Below, piece after piece: positions 17,891 through 27,615 of a stretch of DNA of 64,000 bases. Position 1 is the first letter of the stretch. The number at the start of each line of letters is the position of its first letter. The position numbers were made by a program, and so were the translations under genes. The stretch is taken from the NCBI GenBank assembly GCA_903901335.1, contig CAIUQR010000136.1, positions 45,933 through 109,932 on the forward strand, read 5' to 3'. The notes below the pieces were generated by a model that had not been told where the DNA came from, searched no databases, and saw nothing but the letters and a program-made list of their open reading frames with translations. The stretch is from an uncultured delta proteobacterium. GTDB taxonomy: Bacteria > Desulfobacterota > Desulfobulbia > Desulfobulbales > Desulfocapsaceae.

Positions 17891-20800
17891 GGGCCAGACT
17901 CCAGACAGGGGCGAAAAAATCACGGCAGAGGGCCTCAAACCGATCATCGAGGAGGAGGTCAGCCCGCGTGTTTCTAAACAGGAGCGCCGACTCCGGCTCA
18001 AAACCGTTTTCAAGGGTTTTCGACAGAAGCTTCCGGGCCTTTACAATCGCTTCGTCCACGGAGCGAGAGGCGTGCAGCTGCTGCACATAGGCAAAAGCCG
18101 GTTCGACAAACAGGGGGCTCGGCTGTCTTGATCCTTGCGCAAAGACGGTAATGAGGCTCTCCAGATCAGGCCCTGCATCGCTGCCACCGGTAAAGCGGAT
18201 CGATCTGTCTTTGGCGAGAACCACTGTCGAATGGCTGGGTCCGGGCAAGGCCCCCAGGAGCAGATGCTGGATCCACCCCGTCAGGACATCCTTGCCTTTC
18301 AGGTCGGCATAGCGGGCCAGAAGGATGCCCTTTTCGTAGATATTCGACAAGACCCCGGTCAGACGATAGCCACCGACCGCGCAGTCGATGACCCTGTCGG
18401 GGAGCCTGTCGCCCATTCCTGTTGCACGGATTTTTCCGGAAAATAACTTCAGGGCCCGGTATTTACCGGCAAAGGTCAATCTGCCGGGGGTCCCCAGCGC
18501 CCAGCGGCCCTCGGCATTGAGGTGTTCCAGGACCAATCCGGGGTCTTCTTCCTCCAGACAGCGGCCGATAATCTCCTGATCGAGCAGATACTGATCAAGC
18601 CCGCCGATGGCAAAAGGCTCCCGATCTTCGGGGAGTTCAAGCGCAGAACCAAGGCTGATCCCGAGGCGGTTTTTGACAAACCAGCGCTGCGGGTTGGCAA
18701 AAAAACCGAGCAGGTCATGAACCGATATAGGGTTATCCACGGGTGCCAGCTCCCCCGACCACCAGGGTACCGAGTCCTCTTTTTTGCGCAGAAGCTCAAT
18801 TGCCGTATCACAGTAAGGGCGGTTGTAACTGAAGAGTCTCCCCGTCTCTGTTGAAAAATAGCGATGGCTGAACGGATGCAGCGGATGTTCGATAACAAGA
18901 TCTTTGATCCTAAACGAACCATTCAGCAACTCCAGCAGTTCCGTTACCACTACCGATGGCGGGATCATTTCATTGGAGGTGATCGACCGTCCGACAAAGC
19001 TCAAATAGAGGGTGTCCCGTGCAGCCAGCAGGGCCTCCAGAAACAGGTAGCGGTCATCGGCGCGGGAAGAACGGTCACCGGGCCGTGACCGGGGAGGGGC
19101 CATCAGATCGAAGGTTGCATACCGGTCGTTTCTCGGGAACTCGCCCTCGTTCAGCCCCAACAGACAAACCATTCTGAACGGGATGGAACGCATCGGCAGC
19201 ATCGAGCAAAAGGTCAGGCAACCTCGCAGGAAACCGGAACTGGCCCTGCTCTCATTAACGGACCGTTCAAACCAGGCCCGGATCACCTGGATATCCACCG
19301 GATGGCGATGAAATCTGCTGGTGACATCAGCAAGTTGCAGCAATATGTCCCGCAGTTCCAGGATTTCCTCATTCTCCGTGCGGCCAAAGAGGAGTTCCGC
19401 ATGTCCGGCGAGAAGCGCCGACCAGTCCGCCAGACTGCGATCAAGGCCGAAATCAGCTGCAGCACGCTCAATGATCTCAATAAACCGGCAAAGACCGCCC
19501 AGGATTCCGGCCTGACCGCCCTCGATCTCGCCAAAGGGCAGGATACCATCGACAAACTGATCGGTATCTATAGCATAGCCCATAAGCAACCGGTCAAGAC
19601 CAGCGGACCAGGTGTTTTCAGCAAATCCTGGAAGGCCCATCTCCTTGCGCTGCCCGGCGGACAGGCCCCAGCGGATACCGGTGGAGGTGACCCAGTGCTG
19701 GAGGATATCAAGATCGGCAGCGGCCAGTTCAAAATTTGGATAAACCTCCTCTTTTTTCAAGAGGTCAAGGATCTCAATCCAGCTGAACCGGCCTGTAAAT
19801 ATCTCCAGGAAGGCCATAAAGGCACTGATGACGCCGTTCCGTTTGCGTTTGGACCGGTCGGCGATGGAATGCTGAATATCGTCAAAGACCGCAGGGATGA
19901 GCGGCGCATATTCCTGGATATCCGGGGCCATGACGATGATATCGCGTAGCTGGAGAGCCGGATCCTGATGGAGCCGGCGCAGGATGTGATCCTTGAGGAT
20001 CTCTATCTCCCGGAGCCGCGAATGGCAGGAAACAACAGCGATGGAGCCGTCAACGGGAAGGCTGTCGTCACTTCCGTCACTGACTCTATTCTGCAGTAGA
20101 TCCGACTGCAGCTGATGCAGAAGCGTTGAAGCCGAACCGTCGAGCGGATCCTCAAAGCTGTTGAACTCGATCTCAAAGTCGACATTTTTCAGGAGCATCT
20201 CCTGAAACTCACGCCCTTGCAACCCGAGGGTGGCAAGAAGCGGATGACTGTTTCGGACTTCGGCCTCGACTGTATGCCCTAGTTCGATTTTGTCCAGCCG
20301 CTTTTTGATCATCCGGCGTTTATTTTCGATATCGCCCCAGTAATGCCTGCACGGAGAAAGAAGATGGAGATGGACATCGCAATGGCAGGCCAAGGACTGC
20401 AGATACTGAAGGAACAAAGGCGGCATGATATGCAGGCCGAAGACGGTGACCCGCCTGGGGAGCAGCCCGGACAGGTCGTTCCTGCCGCTCAGTTTTTCGA
20501 TGACCTGCCGCAACAGGATGCCACGATGCGGCACCCCCTCGGCCCCCTCCTGCAGCCGTTGCCAGAGCGCCATCTGCCAGGCCTCGGAGGGATGATCCGT
20601 TGCCAGCTTACCGGCATCCCAGAGGGTGAGCATATCGGAGCGCCCGATCTGGTACTGGTCGAAGAGATTGGCCAGCCTGCAGGAGAGCTGAAACCGTTTC
20701 AGACCGGCGTTTTCCCCTTGCATATACCCCTGCAGGGGTCGATAGACATCCCCCTCCAGATCACGCAGAAGCGCTTCGATCCGCCAGGCGAGAACCCCGC

Positions 20801-21059
20801 GGTCATAGCTGTCCGGGGTGATGGGCATCCCCAGCTTCCCGGCGATATCGGTCAGGAAATTGAGCGGCAGCAGATAGTGGAAATTGCACCAGCTCCGAAA
20901 CTCTGCGGCCATGGCCTGGGAGATCATCCGCTCCATCCCCTGGCTCTGAATCAGTAAGACCTCCTTTTCAAACAAACTCCGCCGCTCACCCACCCGGATC
21001 ACCTCGGCCAGGTGGCGTAACAGATTTTCGGTTCTATTGGAGATATGAAGATAGAACAT
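17880..21059 (-). CDS. recC: Exodeoxyribonuclease V gamma subunit RecC
   Basis: A 1059-residue RecC, the subunit that recognises Chi and splits the duplex in RecBCD. It starts MFYLHISNRTENLLRHLAEV, with the family-typical SQGMERMISQAMAAEFR (about 54-70) and inactive-helicase features such as RVTVFGLHIMPPLFLQYLQSL and PMRSIPFRMVCLLGLNEGEFPR. It is a little shorter than the E. coli protein (1122). It begins 30 bases after a small membrane-protein gene in the same direction, so the operon may start there. Confidence 0.93.
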   Translation of the reverse strand: MFYLHISNRTENLLRHLAEVIRVGERRSLFEKEVLLIQSQGMERMISQAMAAEFRSWCNFHYLLPLNFLTDIAGKLGMPITPDSYDRGVLAWRIEALLRDLEGDVYRPLQGYMQGENAGLKRFQLSCRLANLFDQYQIGRSDMLTLWDAGKLATDHPSEAWQMALWQRLQEGAEGVPHRGILLRQVIEKLSGRNDLSGLLPRRVTVFGLHIMPPLFLQYLQSLACHCDVHLHLLSPCRHYWGDIENKRRMIKKRLDKIELGHTVEAEVRNSHPLLATLGLQGREFQEMLLKNVDFEIEFNSFEDPLDGSASTLLHQLQSDLLQNRVSDGSDDSLPVDGSIAVVSCHSRLREIEILKDHILRRLHQDPALQLRDIIVMAPDIQEYAPLIPAVFDDIQHSIADRSKRKRNGVISAFMAFLEIFTGRFSWIEILDLLKKEEVYPNFELAAADLDILQHWVTSTGIRWGLSAGQRKEMGLPGFAENTWSAGLDRLLMGYAIDTDQFVDGILPFGEIEGGQAGILGGLCRFIEIIERAAADFGLDRSLADWSALLAGHAELLFGRTENEEILELRDILLQLADVTSRFHRHPVDIQVIRAWFERSVNESRASSGFLRGCLTFCSMLPMRSIPFRMVCLLGLNEGEFPRNDRYATFDLMAPPRSRPGDRSSRADDRYLFLEALLAARDTLYLSFVGRSITSNEMIPPSVVVTELLELLNGSFRIKDLVIEHPLHPFSHRYFSTETGRLFSYNRPYCDTAIELLRKKEDSVPWWSGELAPVDNPISVHDLLGFFANPQRWFVKNRLGISLGSALELPEDREPFAIGGLDQYLLDQEIIGRCLEEEDPGLVLEHLNAEGRWALGTPGRLTFAGKYRALKLFSGKIRATGMGDRLPDRVIDCAVGGYRLTGVLSNIYEKGILLARYADLKGKDVLTGWIQHLLLGALPGPSHSTVVLAKDRSIRFTGGSDAGPDLESLITVFAQGSRQPSPLFVEPAFAYVQQLHASRSVDEAIVKARKLLSKTLENGFEPESALLFRNTRADLLLDDRFEALCRDFFAPVWSLAHAD

Positions 21060-21089
21060 GATCCATAAGGGGCTGATGAACAGTTACGA

Positions 21090-21392
21090 TTATTGTTGCA
21101 TCCGTACACCCACTCCGGCATACTCATAAATCGCATAAAAAAGACCGGCGATGATGCCGATGGTAAAAAACAGCCGGAATCTGCGCTCCCAGGGCATCTT
21201 TTTCCCCTCTGACATATACTGCAGAAAGGCGATCAATACCCACGTTGCTCCGGCCACATACGGCGCAGTCTGCAGAATCTGCCAGAGGGTCGCCTGAATG
21301 GTCCCCGGCAGGTCCCCCGAGAGACGCAGATTAAACAACAGATACGCAAGCATGGTTAGATAAAACGATACTTTTTCTTTGGTACTTTGCAT
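21090..21392 (-). CDS. Small membrane protein, unrecognised
   Basis: A 100-residue protein with three predicted membrane helices (FYLTMLAYLLFNLRL, YVAGATWVLIAFLQY, LFFTIGIIAGLFYAIYEYA), a basic loop MPWERRFR and no known domain. It ends 30 bases before recC and may be the first gene of that operon. Its ATG lies in the palindrome CATATG, whose other strand provides the ATG of the divergent gene at 21393. No good ribosome binding site is visible; ATG 21353 is an alternative start. Confidence 0.55.
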   Translation of the reverse strand: MQSTKEKVSFYLTMLAYLLFNLRLSGDLPGTIQATLWQILQTAPYVAGATWVLIAFLQYMSEGKKMPWERRFRLFFTIGIIAGLFYAIYEYAGVGVRMQQ

Positions 21393-22505
21393 ATGGACAC
21401 ACTCAAAACACTGTATTTTCCGGACACTGTCATCACAACGGACGGCCAGTCCCCCCTTTTCCTGTTCTTCGATCTGGTGCATTTCCTGCAACCGGTGGAA
21501 GAAGATGGTGCCGAACAACCAGCCGCAAGGCTCTCAGATACTTTCATGGATAAGGGATTCTGTCAAGTACATACTCCCGCCCCACTCGGCATTGATCGAG
21601 ATCGATTCCTCCACCTGGTTCATGATATCGAAAAGAGAAAGGACGATTATGCCGCCCAGCTGAGCTCGCTTACCATCGCCTCGATGTCTGCTCCGCATCG
21701 GAATAATGAGGGCTCCAAGTCTGCAATCCTCTCAGAGCTTCTCGGTAGATCACAGGATCTGGAGGCCAAGGAAAAGGAGGCAGCACAGCGGGCCGAGCTC
21801 TGGCAGGCACGGCTCGTCCTGGCAATGGCCGAGATCCTCGACCGTGAGGAGGAGGAAATAGCCGATGCGCTGAGCATCCTCGATAAAAGCAAGACGGATC
21901 TTTTCGATCGCCTTCTCGGCAAGGATAAAGAGTCCGAGGATGATGCCCTCTTCACCGACCTGGACCAGCTGCGGGAAAAGGTGGACCTGCCTCGTCCGGG
22001 GATGGTCAAGAACAGGCTCAAGGCCTGGCTCAGTCTGTACAGGGCAGGCAACCTGCCCGATTGGTGGCTCTGGACGACAACCCGCCCGGAGGCTGCAGAT
22101 ATTTTGCTGGAAACATATGAGAAAAAGACCGGCAAGACGGCAATACCCTTCTGGCAGCTGGAACTCCCGGCTGCAACAGGCATCGAGTTGCAGGATCATA
22201 TGGATAAAATCCTGGCCTTCAAAAAAGAGGCCGAACCGCTGACTGTAAGGATTGCAGCGGAATTCGACAAACTGGTCCGGCAGGAATCCGCCTTCGAGCC
22301 TGAACCGGCAGGTCTTCTCCCGGAAAATAGCGTTTGGGGCGAGCAATGGGCCTCCTTGCTTGAGACACACTTTCCGGCGGAACTCTACGGCCGCACCCCT
22401 TTCCGTTTCCATCTTCTCGGCAATCTCCGTTTTTCGGAACTGACGGATACGCACGCTGAAACGGATTCAGGGGTGAAGCACGGGATCCTGGCCGTTATCG
22501 GATAA
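21393..22505 (+). CDS. Hypothetical protein with central coiled coil
   Basis: A 370-residue cytoplasmic protein. The N terminus MDTLKTLYFPDTVITTDGQS followed by PLFLFFDLVHFLQPVEED looks like a conserved anaerobe-specific family, but I cannot assign it. Residues about 115-160 (LEAKEKEAAQRAELWQARLV onward) form a charged helical or coiled-coil region, and the C-terminal half contains WLWTTTRPEA and a compact FRFHLLGNLRFSEL end. No membrane helix or signal peptide is visible. It shares its start palindrome with the divergent membrane protein and converges on the universal stress gene with eight bases between. Confidence 0.65.
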   Translation: MDTLKTLYFPDTVITTDGQSPLFLFFDLVHFLQPVEEDGAEQPAARLSDTFMDKGFCQVHTPAPLGIDRDRFLHLVHDIEKRKDDYAAQLSSLTIASMSAPHRNNEGSKSAILSELLGRSQDLEAKEKEAAQRAELWQARLVLAMAEILDREEEEIADALSILDKSKTDLFDRLLGKDKESEDDALFTDLDQLREKVDLPRPGMVKNRLKAWLSLYRAGNLPDWWLWTTTRPEAADILLETYEKKTGKTAIPFWQLELPAATGIELQDHMDKILAFKKEAEPLTVRIAAEFDKLVRQESAFEPEPAGLLPENSVWGEQWASLLETHFPAELYGRTPFRFHLLGNLRFSELTDTHAETDSGVKHGILAVIG

Positions 22506-22513
22506 AGCCTGGC

Positions 22514-23005
22514 TTATTTCTCCGTTACCTCACAACAAGTATACGGATTGATGGTCATGACCGGACAGTGGGCTGACCGGACCACCTTCCCGGCTATGCT
22601 GCCGAACATGATCTTCTCCAGGCCTTTATAGCCATGGGTGCCCATGACGATGAGATCTCCCTGGATCTCGGCAGCATACTGGACAATCTGTTCTCCCACA
22701 TCTCCGACAAAGACCTTGTGCACCACCTCGGTTACCCCGGCCTGTTTAAACGCTTCGGCATGTTCGTCACAAAAACGGACCATGTGTTCTTCAGCCCCGG
22801 CAAAAAGTTCCTGTTCCAGGTTGGGCATGGCCATCTGAGGCACAAAAAAACCCGAATAATCCTCAAAATTCTGCACGACAAAGACAAAATGGATCGCAGC
22901 CTTAAATGTCCCGGCGATATAGGCGGCAGACTCGGCCACCAGTCTGGCATTATCGGAAAAATCAACCGGGCAGACTACTTTTTTGATATTCATGATTTTT
23001 TTCAT
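22514..23005 (-). CDS. Universal stress protein, UspA family
   Basis: A 163-residue single-domain UspA protein. The first strand KKVVCPVDFSDNA and the ATP-binding motif MGTHGYKGLEKIMFGSIAGK (G-2X-G-9X-G-S pattern, about 122-141) with SAHCPVMTI place it in the ATP-binding subgroup. Such proteins accumulate in stress or growth arrest; the partner is unknown. GGAG seven bases before ATG 23005 supports the start. Confidence 0.93.
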   Translation of the reverse strand: MKKIMNIKKVVCPVDFSDNARLVAESAAYIAGTFKAAIHFVFVVQNFEDYSGFFVPQMAMPNLEQELFAGAEEHMVRFCDEHAEAFKQAGVTEVVHKVFVGDVGEQIVQYAAEIQGDLIVMGTHGYKGLEKIMFGSIAGKVVRSAHCPVMTINPYTCCEVTEK

Positions 23006-23110
23006 CTCTCTTCTCCATAATCTATTGTTGGAAGGTCCGACAGAACTCTTTATACTGAAATCTTCTCATAACCATTCATCATCCGCAAGCTTATCTTGGA
23101 TTGTTGAGTA

Positions 23111-24178
23111 TCACACCGTAATCAATTTATAATTCTGATTGCCGAAATTAAGTTCCTTTGCATAATCAAGCTGGACACGATAGGGAATATCATAGGCGAG
23201 CTGCGAGAGCACCAGACCTGCACGTTTCTCGACCAGATCGAGAGCAGCCGCATCCACTGCAACCGGGTCCCGGGAGACGAGAATTCCGACATCCGGGGTA
23301 ATTTTTTTATAGGTGTGGCCCATACAGTCGCAGTCTTTGGAAATCCGGGTAACGATATTGATAAACAGACTTTTCCCCTGATAGAGCGAGCAAACTCCAA
23401 GGGCATGCTCAACAACCTTTTTCTGCAGGTCTTCATAGGTCGCCCCCCAGTTATATTTGACGGCATCAAAACGGCACATGGCCAGGCATTCTCCACAGCC
23501 GATGCATTTCCCGGCAGTGATTACCGCCCGGTCCTCGACAAGGGTGATGGCAGCCTCCGGACACCACTTGGCACAGACACCGCAGCCGGTACATTTCTTT
23601 TTGACGATTTTTGGTTTGGCCGTAGAATGCTGCTCCATCTTGCCTTTTCGGCTGGCGCAGCCCATCCCTAAATTTTTCAGCGTCGCACCAAAACCTGCGG
23701 CAAGATGTCCGGTAAAGTGGGACACTACCACCAAGGCATTGCATTTGGCAAAGAGCGCAGCGATATGGACGGATTTATACATTTTTCCATCAATCGAAAC
23801 GTCATACTCCTCATCGCCAAAAAGGCCGTCCGCCATGATGATGGGCATCCCGGTGGTGGCTACATCAAACCCTTGCGTATGTGCGTGGGCAATATGCTTG
23901 ATGGCGTTATCCCGGTTTCCTTTATAGAGAGTCGATGTCTCAGTAAGAAAGGGGAGCCCTCCTTTGCCTTTCAGAACTTCCCCGAGCATTTTCAGATACA
24001 GAGGCCGCGCATACCCGAGTTCCGGCGATTCTCCAAAATGGGTTTTTACCGCAGTGATATCTTTGTCGGCAATAAACCCGAGCAGATCTTCGGCCTCTAT
24101 CAGACCTTTCAGCCTCTCACAGAGGATATCGTCCCGTTCGTTATCTGAGGCTTCGATGAAGTATACGTTTTCTTTCAT
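23111..24178 (-). CDS. DUF362 protein with two [4Fe-4S] clusters
   Basis: A 355-residue protein joining a DUF362 domain (AVKTHFGESPELGYARPLYL near 43-62, ATTGMPIIMADGLFG near 108-122, and the C-terminal DVGILVSRDPVAVDAAALDL) with an inserted 2[4Fe-4S] ferredoxin module: CTGCGVCAKWCPEAAI and CIGCGECLAMCRFDAV (about 195-245). These proteins are common in strict anaerobes and are thought to be electron carriers or Fe-S scaffold proteins; the reaction is unknown. GAGAA shortly before ATG 24178 fits a start. It stands alone downstream of a gap. Confidence 0.9.
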   Translation of the reverse strand: MKENVYFIEASDNERDDILCERLKGLIEAEDLLGFIADKDITAVKTHFGESPELGYARPLYLKMLGEVLKGKGGLPFLTETSTLYKGNRDNAIKHIAHAHTQGFDVATTGMPIIMADGLFGDEEYDVSIDGKMYKSVHIAALFAKCNALVVVSHFTGHLAAGFGATLKNLGMGCASRKGKMEQHSTAKPKIVKKKCTGCGVCAKWCPEAAITLVEDRAVITAGKCIGCGECLAMCRFDAVKYNWGATYEDLQKKVVEHALGVCSLYQGKSLFINIVTRISKDCDCMGHTYKKITPDVGILVSRDPVAVDAAALDLVEKRAGLVLSQLAYDIPYRVQLDYAKELNFGNQNYKLITV

Positions 24179-24642
24179 AGTATTCTCATATGGTGATCTT
24201 TCTTGGCAGTTGAAATTCTCTTAACCGGTTAAAAGTCGCTTTCTTGAAATGCTCAAAATGTTGCAAGTCCTGAACCAAGGCACGATGTGTCAAAATCCTA
24301 TCCTGTTCATCAATTTGTAACAAGATATTTTTGCCTATGCGTCCTCCTGCCTCCAGTACAATAATCGCAATGCTGATCGGACATCGCGAACACCCATGCC
24401 TCAACCGATTTTCTCTCTTCTCCTGACGGTTATGATGCACCTCTCAGCTTCACCGATAATTTTTCCATGGATGGCAATCACTGGGGAGCCAGTGCCTGAC
24501 TGGGGGGCAACAGGGTCTCGCCCATTTAAAAACCCCTTGTCACAGCCTCTTCGATTCTGCCTATTTATGACATTTATCGGTTGGATGCGCAGATCCTTCT
24601 CTGAAAATACTTTTTCAACCATACCCAACGGCTATTCTCACC
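24179..24642. other. Intergenic region, nothing recognised
   Basis: About 460 bases between DUF362 and the rhomboid gene. Short minus-strand frames exist (for example 24622-24401 and 24440-24186), overlapping in different frames. They show no known motif and no ribosome binding site at a useful distance. It may contain the promoter of the DUF362 gene and decayed sequence. Confidence 0.4.
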
Positions 24643-25476
24643 TCAGTGGGACAATCGGAACGCAGCCGCGCCAAACGCAGCCCATGCGAGACAGCCGATT
24701 GTCGCCAGGCCGCAAGCTCCGGCAAGAAGGCGGTAAAAGGGCGTTTCCTGCCTCTTTTCGTTGTATCCCAGCAGCATCCCCAACAGTATTCCGCTGATTA
24801 TCCCGCCGCCATGGCCCCAGTTGTTAATGCCCGGCACGATGAACCCGAACAAGAGGAGACCGCCGACCCAGCCGCCAACCTCACGATAGACCAGGGAGCC
24901 GTATGTCCCGCCTCTGCTCTTTCCATAGTAGAGAAGGGAGCCGATAAGGGCGCATATGGCCGCGGAGGCGCCGATCGTAAAAGGGACGCCTGCCAGGTAG
25001 GAGAGGATATAACCTCCAATGCCGCCGATAGTGTAGATGGTGAACATCCTGCCGGCGCCATATTCCTGGATTACTAAAGGAGCAACCTGGCGCAGGGCCA
25101 TGAGGTTGAAGACGATATGCAATATCCCGCCGTGCAGATAGTTTGCACTGAGAAACGACCAGTAACGCCCAAATTCGTCGACAGGTATGGTCCCCGAGGC
25201 GCCGAGCAGAAGCAGACTGGTCTCACCGGGGGCGAGAAAGTTAAGCGGATTGAAAGTGAAGGACTGCTGTTTCGTCAGTATCAGTGAGAAGACATAGAAG
25301 ACGATATTGACTATGATAATCGACTGCACCAGCCAGTCGTCCCCCAGGGAGCCCCGCATCCAGGCCATGGCCTTCCACCAGGGATTGGCACGGGACGCCC
25401 CGCACCATGAACAGACGGTCTGATTACTGCCGACAAGGTGCCTGCAGCGTGTACAAAGTATGGCCTTGTTCGCCAT
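24643..25476 (-). CDS. Rhomboid family intramembrane serine protease
   Basis: A 277-residue integral membrane protease with an N-terminal zinc-ribbon-like motif (CTRCRHLVGSNQTVCSWC, about 8-25). Six or more membrane helices follow. The catalytic Ser lies in TIGASAAICALIG (GxSx motif, about 168-180) and the catalytic His in NNWGHGGGIISG (about 225-236); the HGGILHIVFNLMAL helix before them carries the oxyanion-side His and Asn. It would cut membrane helices of unknown substrates. The AAGGGG site before ATG 25476 supports the start. The zinc ribbon may recruit substrates. Confidence 0.9.
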   Translation of the reverse strand: MANKAILCTRCRHLVGSNQTVCSWCGASRANPWWKAMAWMRGSLGDDWLVQSIIIVNIVFYVFSLILTKQQSFTFNPLNFLAPGETSLLLLGASGTIPVDEFGRYWSFLSANYLHGGILHIVFNLMALRQVAPLVIQEYGAGRMFTIYTIGGIGGYILSYLAGVPFTIGASAAICALIGSLLYYGKSRGGTYGSLVYREVGGWVGGLLLFGFIVPGINNWGHGGGIISGILLGMLLGYNEKRQETPFYRLLAGACGLATIGCLAWAAFGAAAFRLSH

Positions 25477-25576
25477 CGAGAGTACCCCTTCTTTGAAAAG
25501 TTTGAATTTGTTTTTCTTGGGACCGGTTATGTGTCTCTGATATCAGAGAGGAAGGTTTTGTCTTACATCCCCGTCC

Positions 25577-27268
25577 TCAACCCGCGTCGACCGGAATGTC
25601 AGGCCGATCTCCGGGTAAGCTGCATGCTTGCAGGCCGAAGCCTTGCACTTTTTTTTCAACCCAGGCAAAAAACTCGGCGGCGGCTACCGGTTTTGATATG
25701 AAATATCCTTGTAGAATATCACAGCCCATTGCTTTCAGTTTATCGAAGGTGGCACTATTTTCCACCCCTTCCGCCACGACGGTAAGCCCCAGATTGTGCC
25801 CAAGTTGGATCGTTGCATTGACGATAGCCATGTCGCTGTCATTTCCCAGCATATCGATCACAAATGATTTATCTATTTTAAGTTCGGTGGCCGGCAGTTT
25901 CTTGAGATAGGCCAGGGAAGAATATCCGGTACCGAAGTCGTCAATGGACAGGCCGACTCCCATGTCCGCGATTCTGTTTAAAATCTGATACGAGCGTTCC
26001 GGGTTAACCATTATTGATGTTTCGGTAATTTCAATCATCAGGGATTTTGCCGGTAATTCATAAGAAGCGAGCATGCCTGTAAGAACATCGGGAAATTCAG
26101 GGTCCAGCAGGCAGAGAGAAGAAACATTGACGGAAATTTCGATGGTGATTCCCGCTTTATACCATTCCCGGCACTGCCGCAGAGAATGTTTTAAAACCCA
26201 TACGGTGAGATCGGAAATAAGCCCGACCCGCTCGGCCAATGGAATGAATTGATCGGGGAGCATAAAGCCATGCCGGGGGTGCTGCCATCGAACCAGCACC
26301 TCGGCCGCATGATGCATGTTTGATTTACAGAAAATTTTCGGCTGATAATACAGGACCAGATCATCGTTGTTTATCGCTTCGCGCAATTCGCCTCCCAAGG
26401 TCAAACGGTGCGGGCTATGACCATCCAACTCCTTTGAGTAAATGACAATTCCGGAGTTGTCCTGTTTGGCTATGTACATGGCAACATCTGCCCGCTGGAT
26501 CAGGGTGTCAACATCATTGCCATGCTGGGGAAAGAGTGCGGCGCCGATACTGGCGCTCACGTCAAGTGACAGATTTTCAAGTATAAACGGAGTCTTAAGT
26601 GCCTTTTGGAGCTTCTTTCCCAGTTTTTTCAGATCGTCTGCGTTGGCTATCCTCGGCAGCACGAAGCCGAATTCGTCGCCTCCAATGCGCGCCAGCGTAT
26701 CCGACTCACGGATGATCCCGGTCAAACGCAGGGCAATCTGTTTGATAAGCCGGTCGCCATTGTAGTGGCCTAACGTGTCATTGACTTCCTTAAACCGGTC
26801 AATATCGAGAATGCATACGGCCAGATTGGTTTTTTCCCGCAAGGCAAGATTAACAGACTGCTGCAGGCGGTCAATGAAAAGAGTGCGATTGGGAAGATTG
26901 GTCAGAGAATCATGGGTGGAATCATGGGTAGCCTTCTTCTCCAGGGCAATGGTATATGTCCGCAATTCATGGGTCTGGTCCATGACCATTGCGCCTGCCT
27001 CATAGGAGAGAACAGAGCTGACATACTGGCCCCAGAGGGGGAAGATAAAAGGCATCGCATCCAGAAACCAAAGCACCATATTGTGTTTTTGCGAGGCCAC
27101 CATCGCTTCCAGGGAGATGCTGCCTTCGTTGAAATAACTTGAAAGAATCGTTGCTATAATAATTGCAACACCGGCGACGACCGCGCCCATGACGGCATGG
27201 CTTGAGGCTTTAGATTGCAACAACTTTGCATTACTACTTACACTAATGGCGTTGGCGTGCATGGACAT
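25577..27268 (-). CDS. GGDEF-EAL cyclic-di-GMP signalling protein
   Basis: A 563-residue protein: two hydrophobic segments (about 26-46 and 68-85) anchor it; a GGDEF domain (about 118-275) keeps the active motif IGGDEF and the LTNLPNRTLFIDRL start; an EAL domain (about 300-550) has AAEVLVRW in place of EAL, DDFGTGYSSLAYLKKLP and EGVEN. The Glu of the EVL motif and the other metal ligands are present, so both diguanylate cyclase and phosphodiesterase activity are possible. No sensory domain is recognised outside the membrane part. A second ATG two codons later has better spacing to AAGG. Confidence 0.93.
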   Translation of the reverse strand: MSMHANAISVSSNAKLLQSKASSHAVMGAVVAGVAIIIATILSSYFNEGSISLEAMVASQKHNMVLWFLDAMPFIFPLWGQYVSSVLSYEAGAMVMDQTHELRTYTIALEKKATHDSTHDSLTNLPNRTLFIDRLQQSVNLALREKTNLAVCILDIDRFKEVNDTLGHYNGDRLIKQIALRLTGIIRESDTLARIGGDEFGFVLPRIANADDLKKLGKKLQKALKTPFILENLSLDVSASIGAALFPQHGNDVDTLIQRADVAMYIAKQDNSGIVIYSKELDGHSPHRLTLGGELREAINNDDLVLYYQPKIFCKSNMHHAAEVLVRWQHPRHGFMLPDQFIPLAERVGLISDLTVWVLKHSLRQCREWYKAGITIEISVNVSSLCLLDPEFPDVLTGMLASYELPAKSLMIEITETSIMVNPERSYQILNRIADMGVGLSIDDFGTGYSSLAYLKKLPATELKIDKSFVIDMLGNDSDMAIVNATIQLGHNLGLTVVAEGVENSATFDKLKAMGCDILQGYFISKPVAAAEFFAWVEKKVQGFGLQACSLPGDRPDIPVDAG

Positions 27269-27372
27269 GGCCTTCTTCTCAGTTATCTTTAGAATTGTAA
27301 CGCTTTTCCAGCCTCCTGGCGAAGATGCCTGTCAAGAACGGCCAGAGCATCCATGCCCTTCGGATCTGGTGG

Positions 27373-27615
27373 TTACCGGTTAAAACAGGATACCATGCCG
27401 AAGGCAGAATCTCCCTGCTTTTTGAGTTCGGCAACAAATTGCTTCATTTTTGCGGCAACCGCGCCGGAGGCCACGATGCCGATGCCATCTACTGTTTCTA
27501 TTTTGCTCGAATTACTCTCAAGGTCGGCCATAAAGGCGCTTTCTGGGGTGGTGGCGGCAATTGGTTCGATGGCGGCAATTGCTGCAATTGAGGCAATGAC
27601 AGAAGATTGTCGCAT
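27373..27615 (-). CDS. Candidate small overlapping gene (80 aa)
   Basis: An 80-residue frame beginning at ATG 27615 behind a strong AGGAGGAGGGG site, overlapping the end of the preceding gene in another frame. The C-terminal part (DLESNSSKIETVDGIGIVAS, then MKQFVAELKKQGDSAFGMVS) reads more protein-like than the proline-rich tail of the overlapping gene. Either it is a real small gene, or a frameshift has exchanged the true C terminus of the upstream gene. No family is recognised. Confidence 0.35.
   Translation of the reverse strand: MRQSSVIASIAAIAAIEPIAATTPESAFMADLESNSSKIETVDGIGIVASGAVAAKMKQFVAELKKQGDSAFGMVSCFNR

Noticed and set aside
24186..24622. Two short overlapping minus-strand frames
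   Set aside because: They lack motifs, good starts and sites; they may be decayed sequence, but no claim can be supported.
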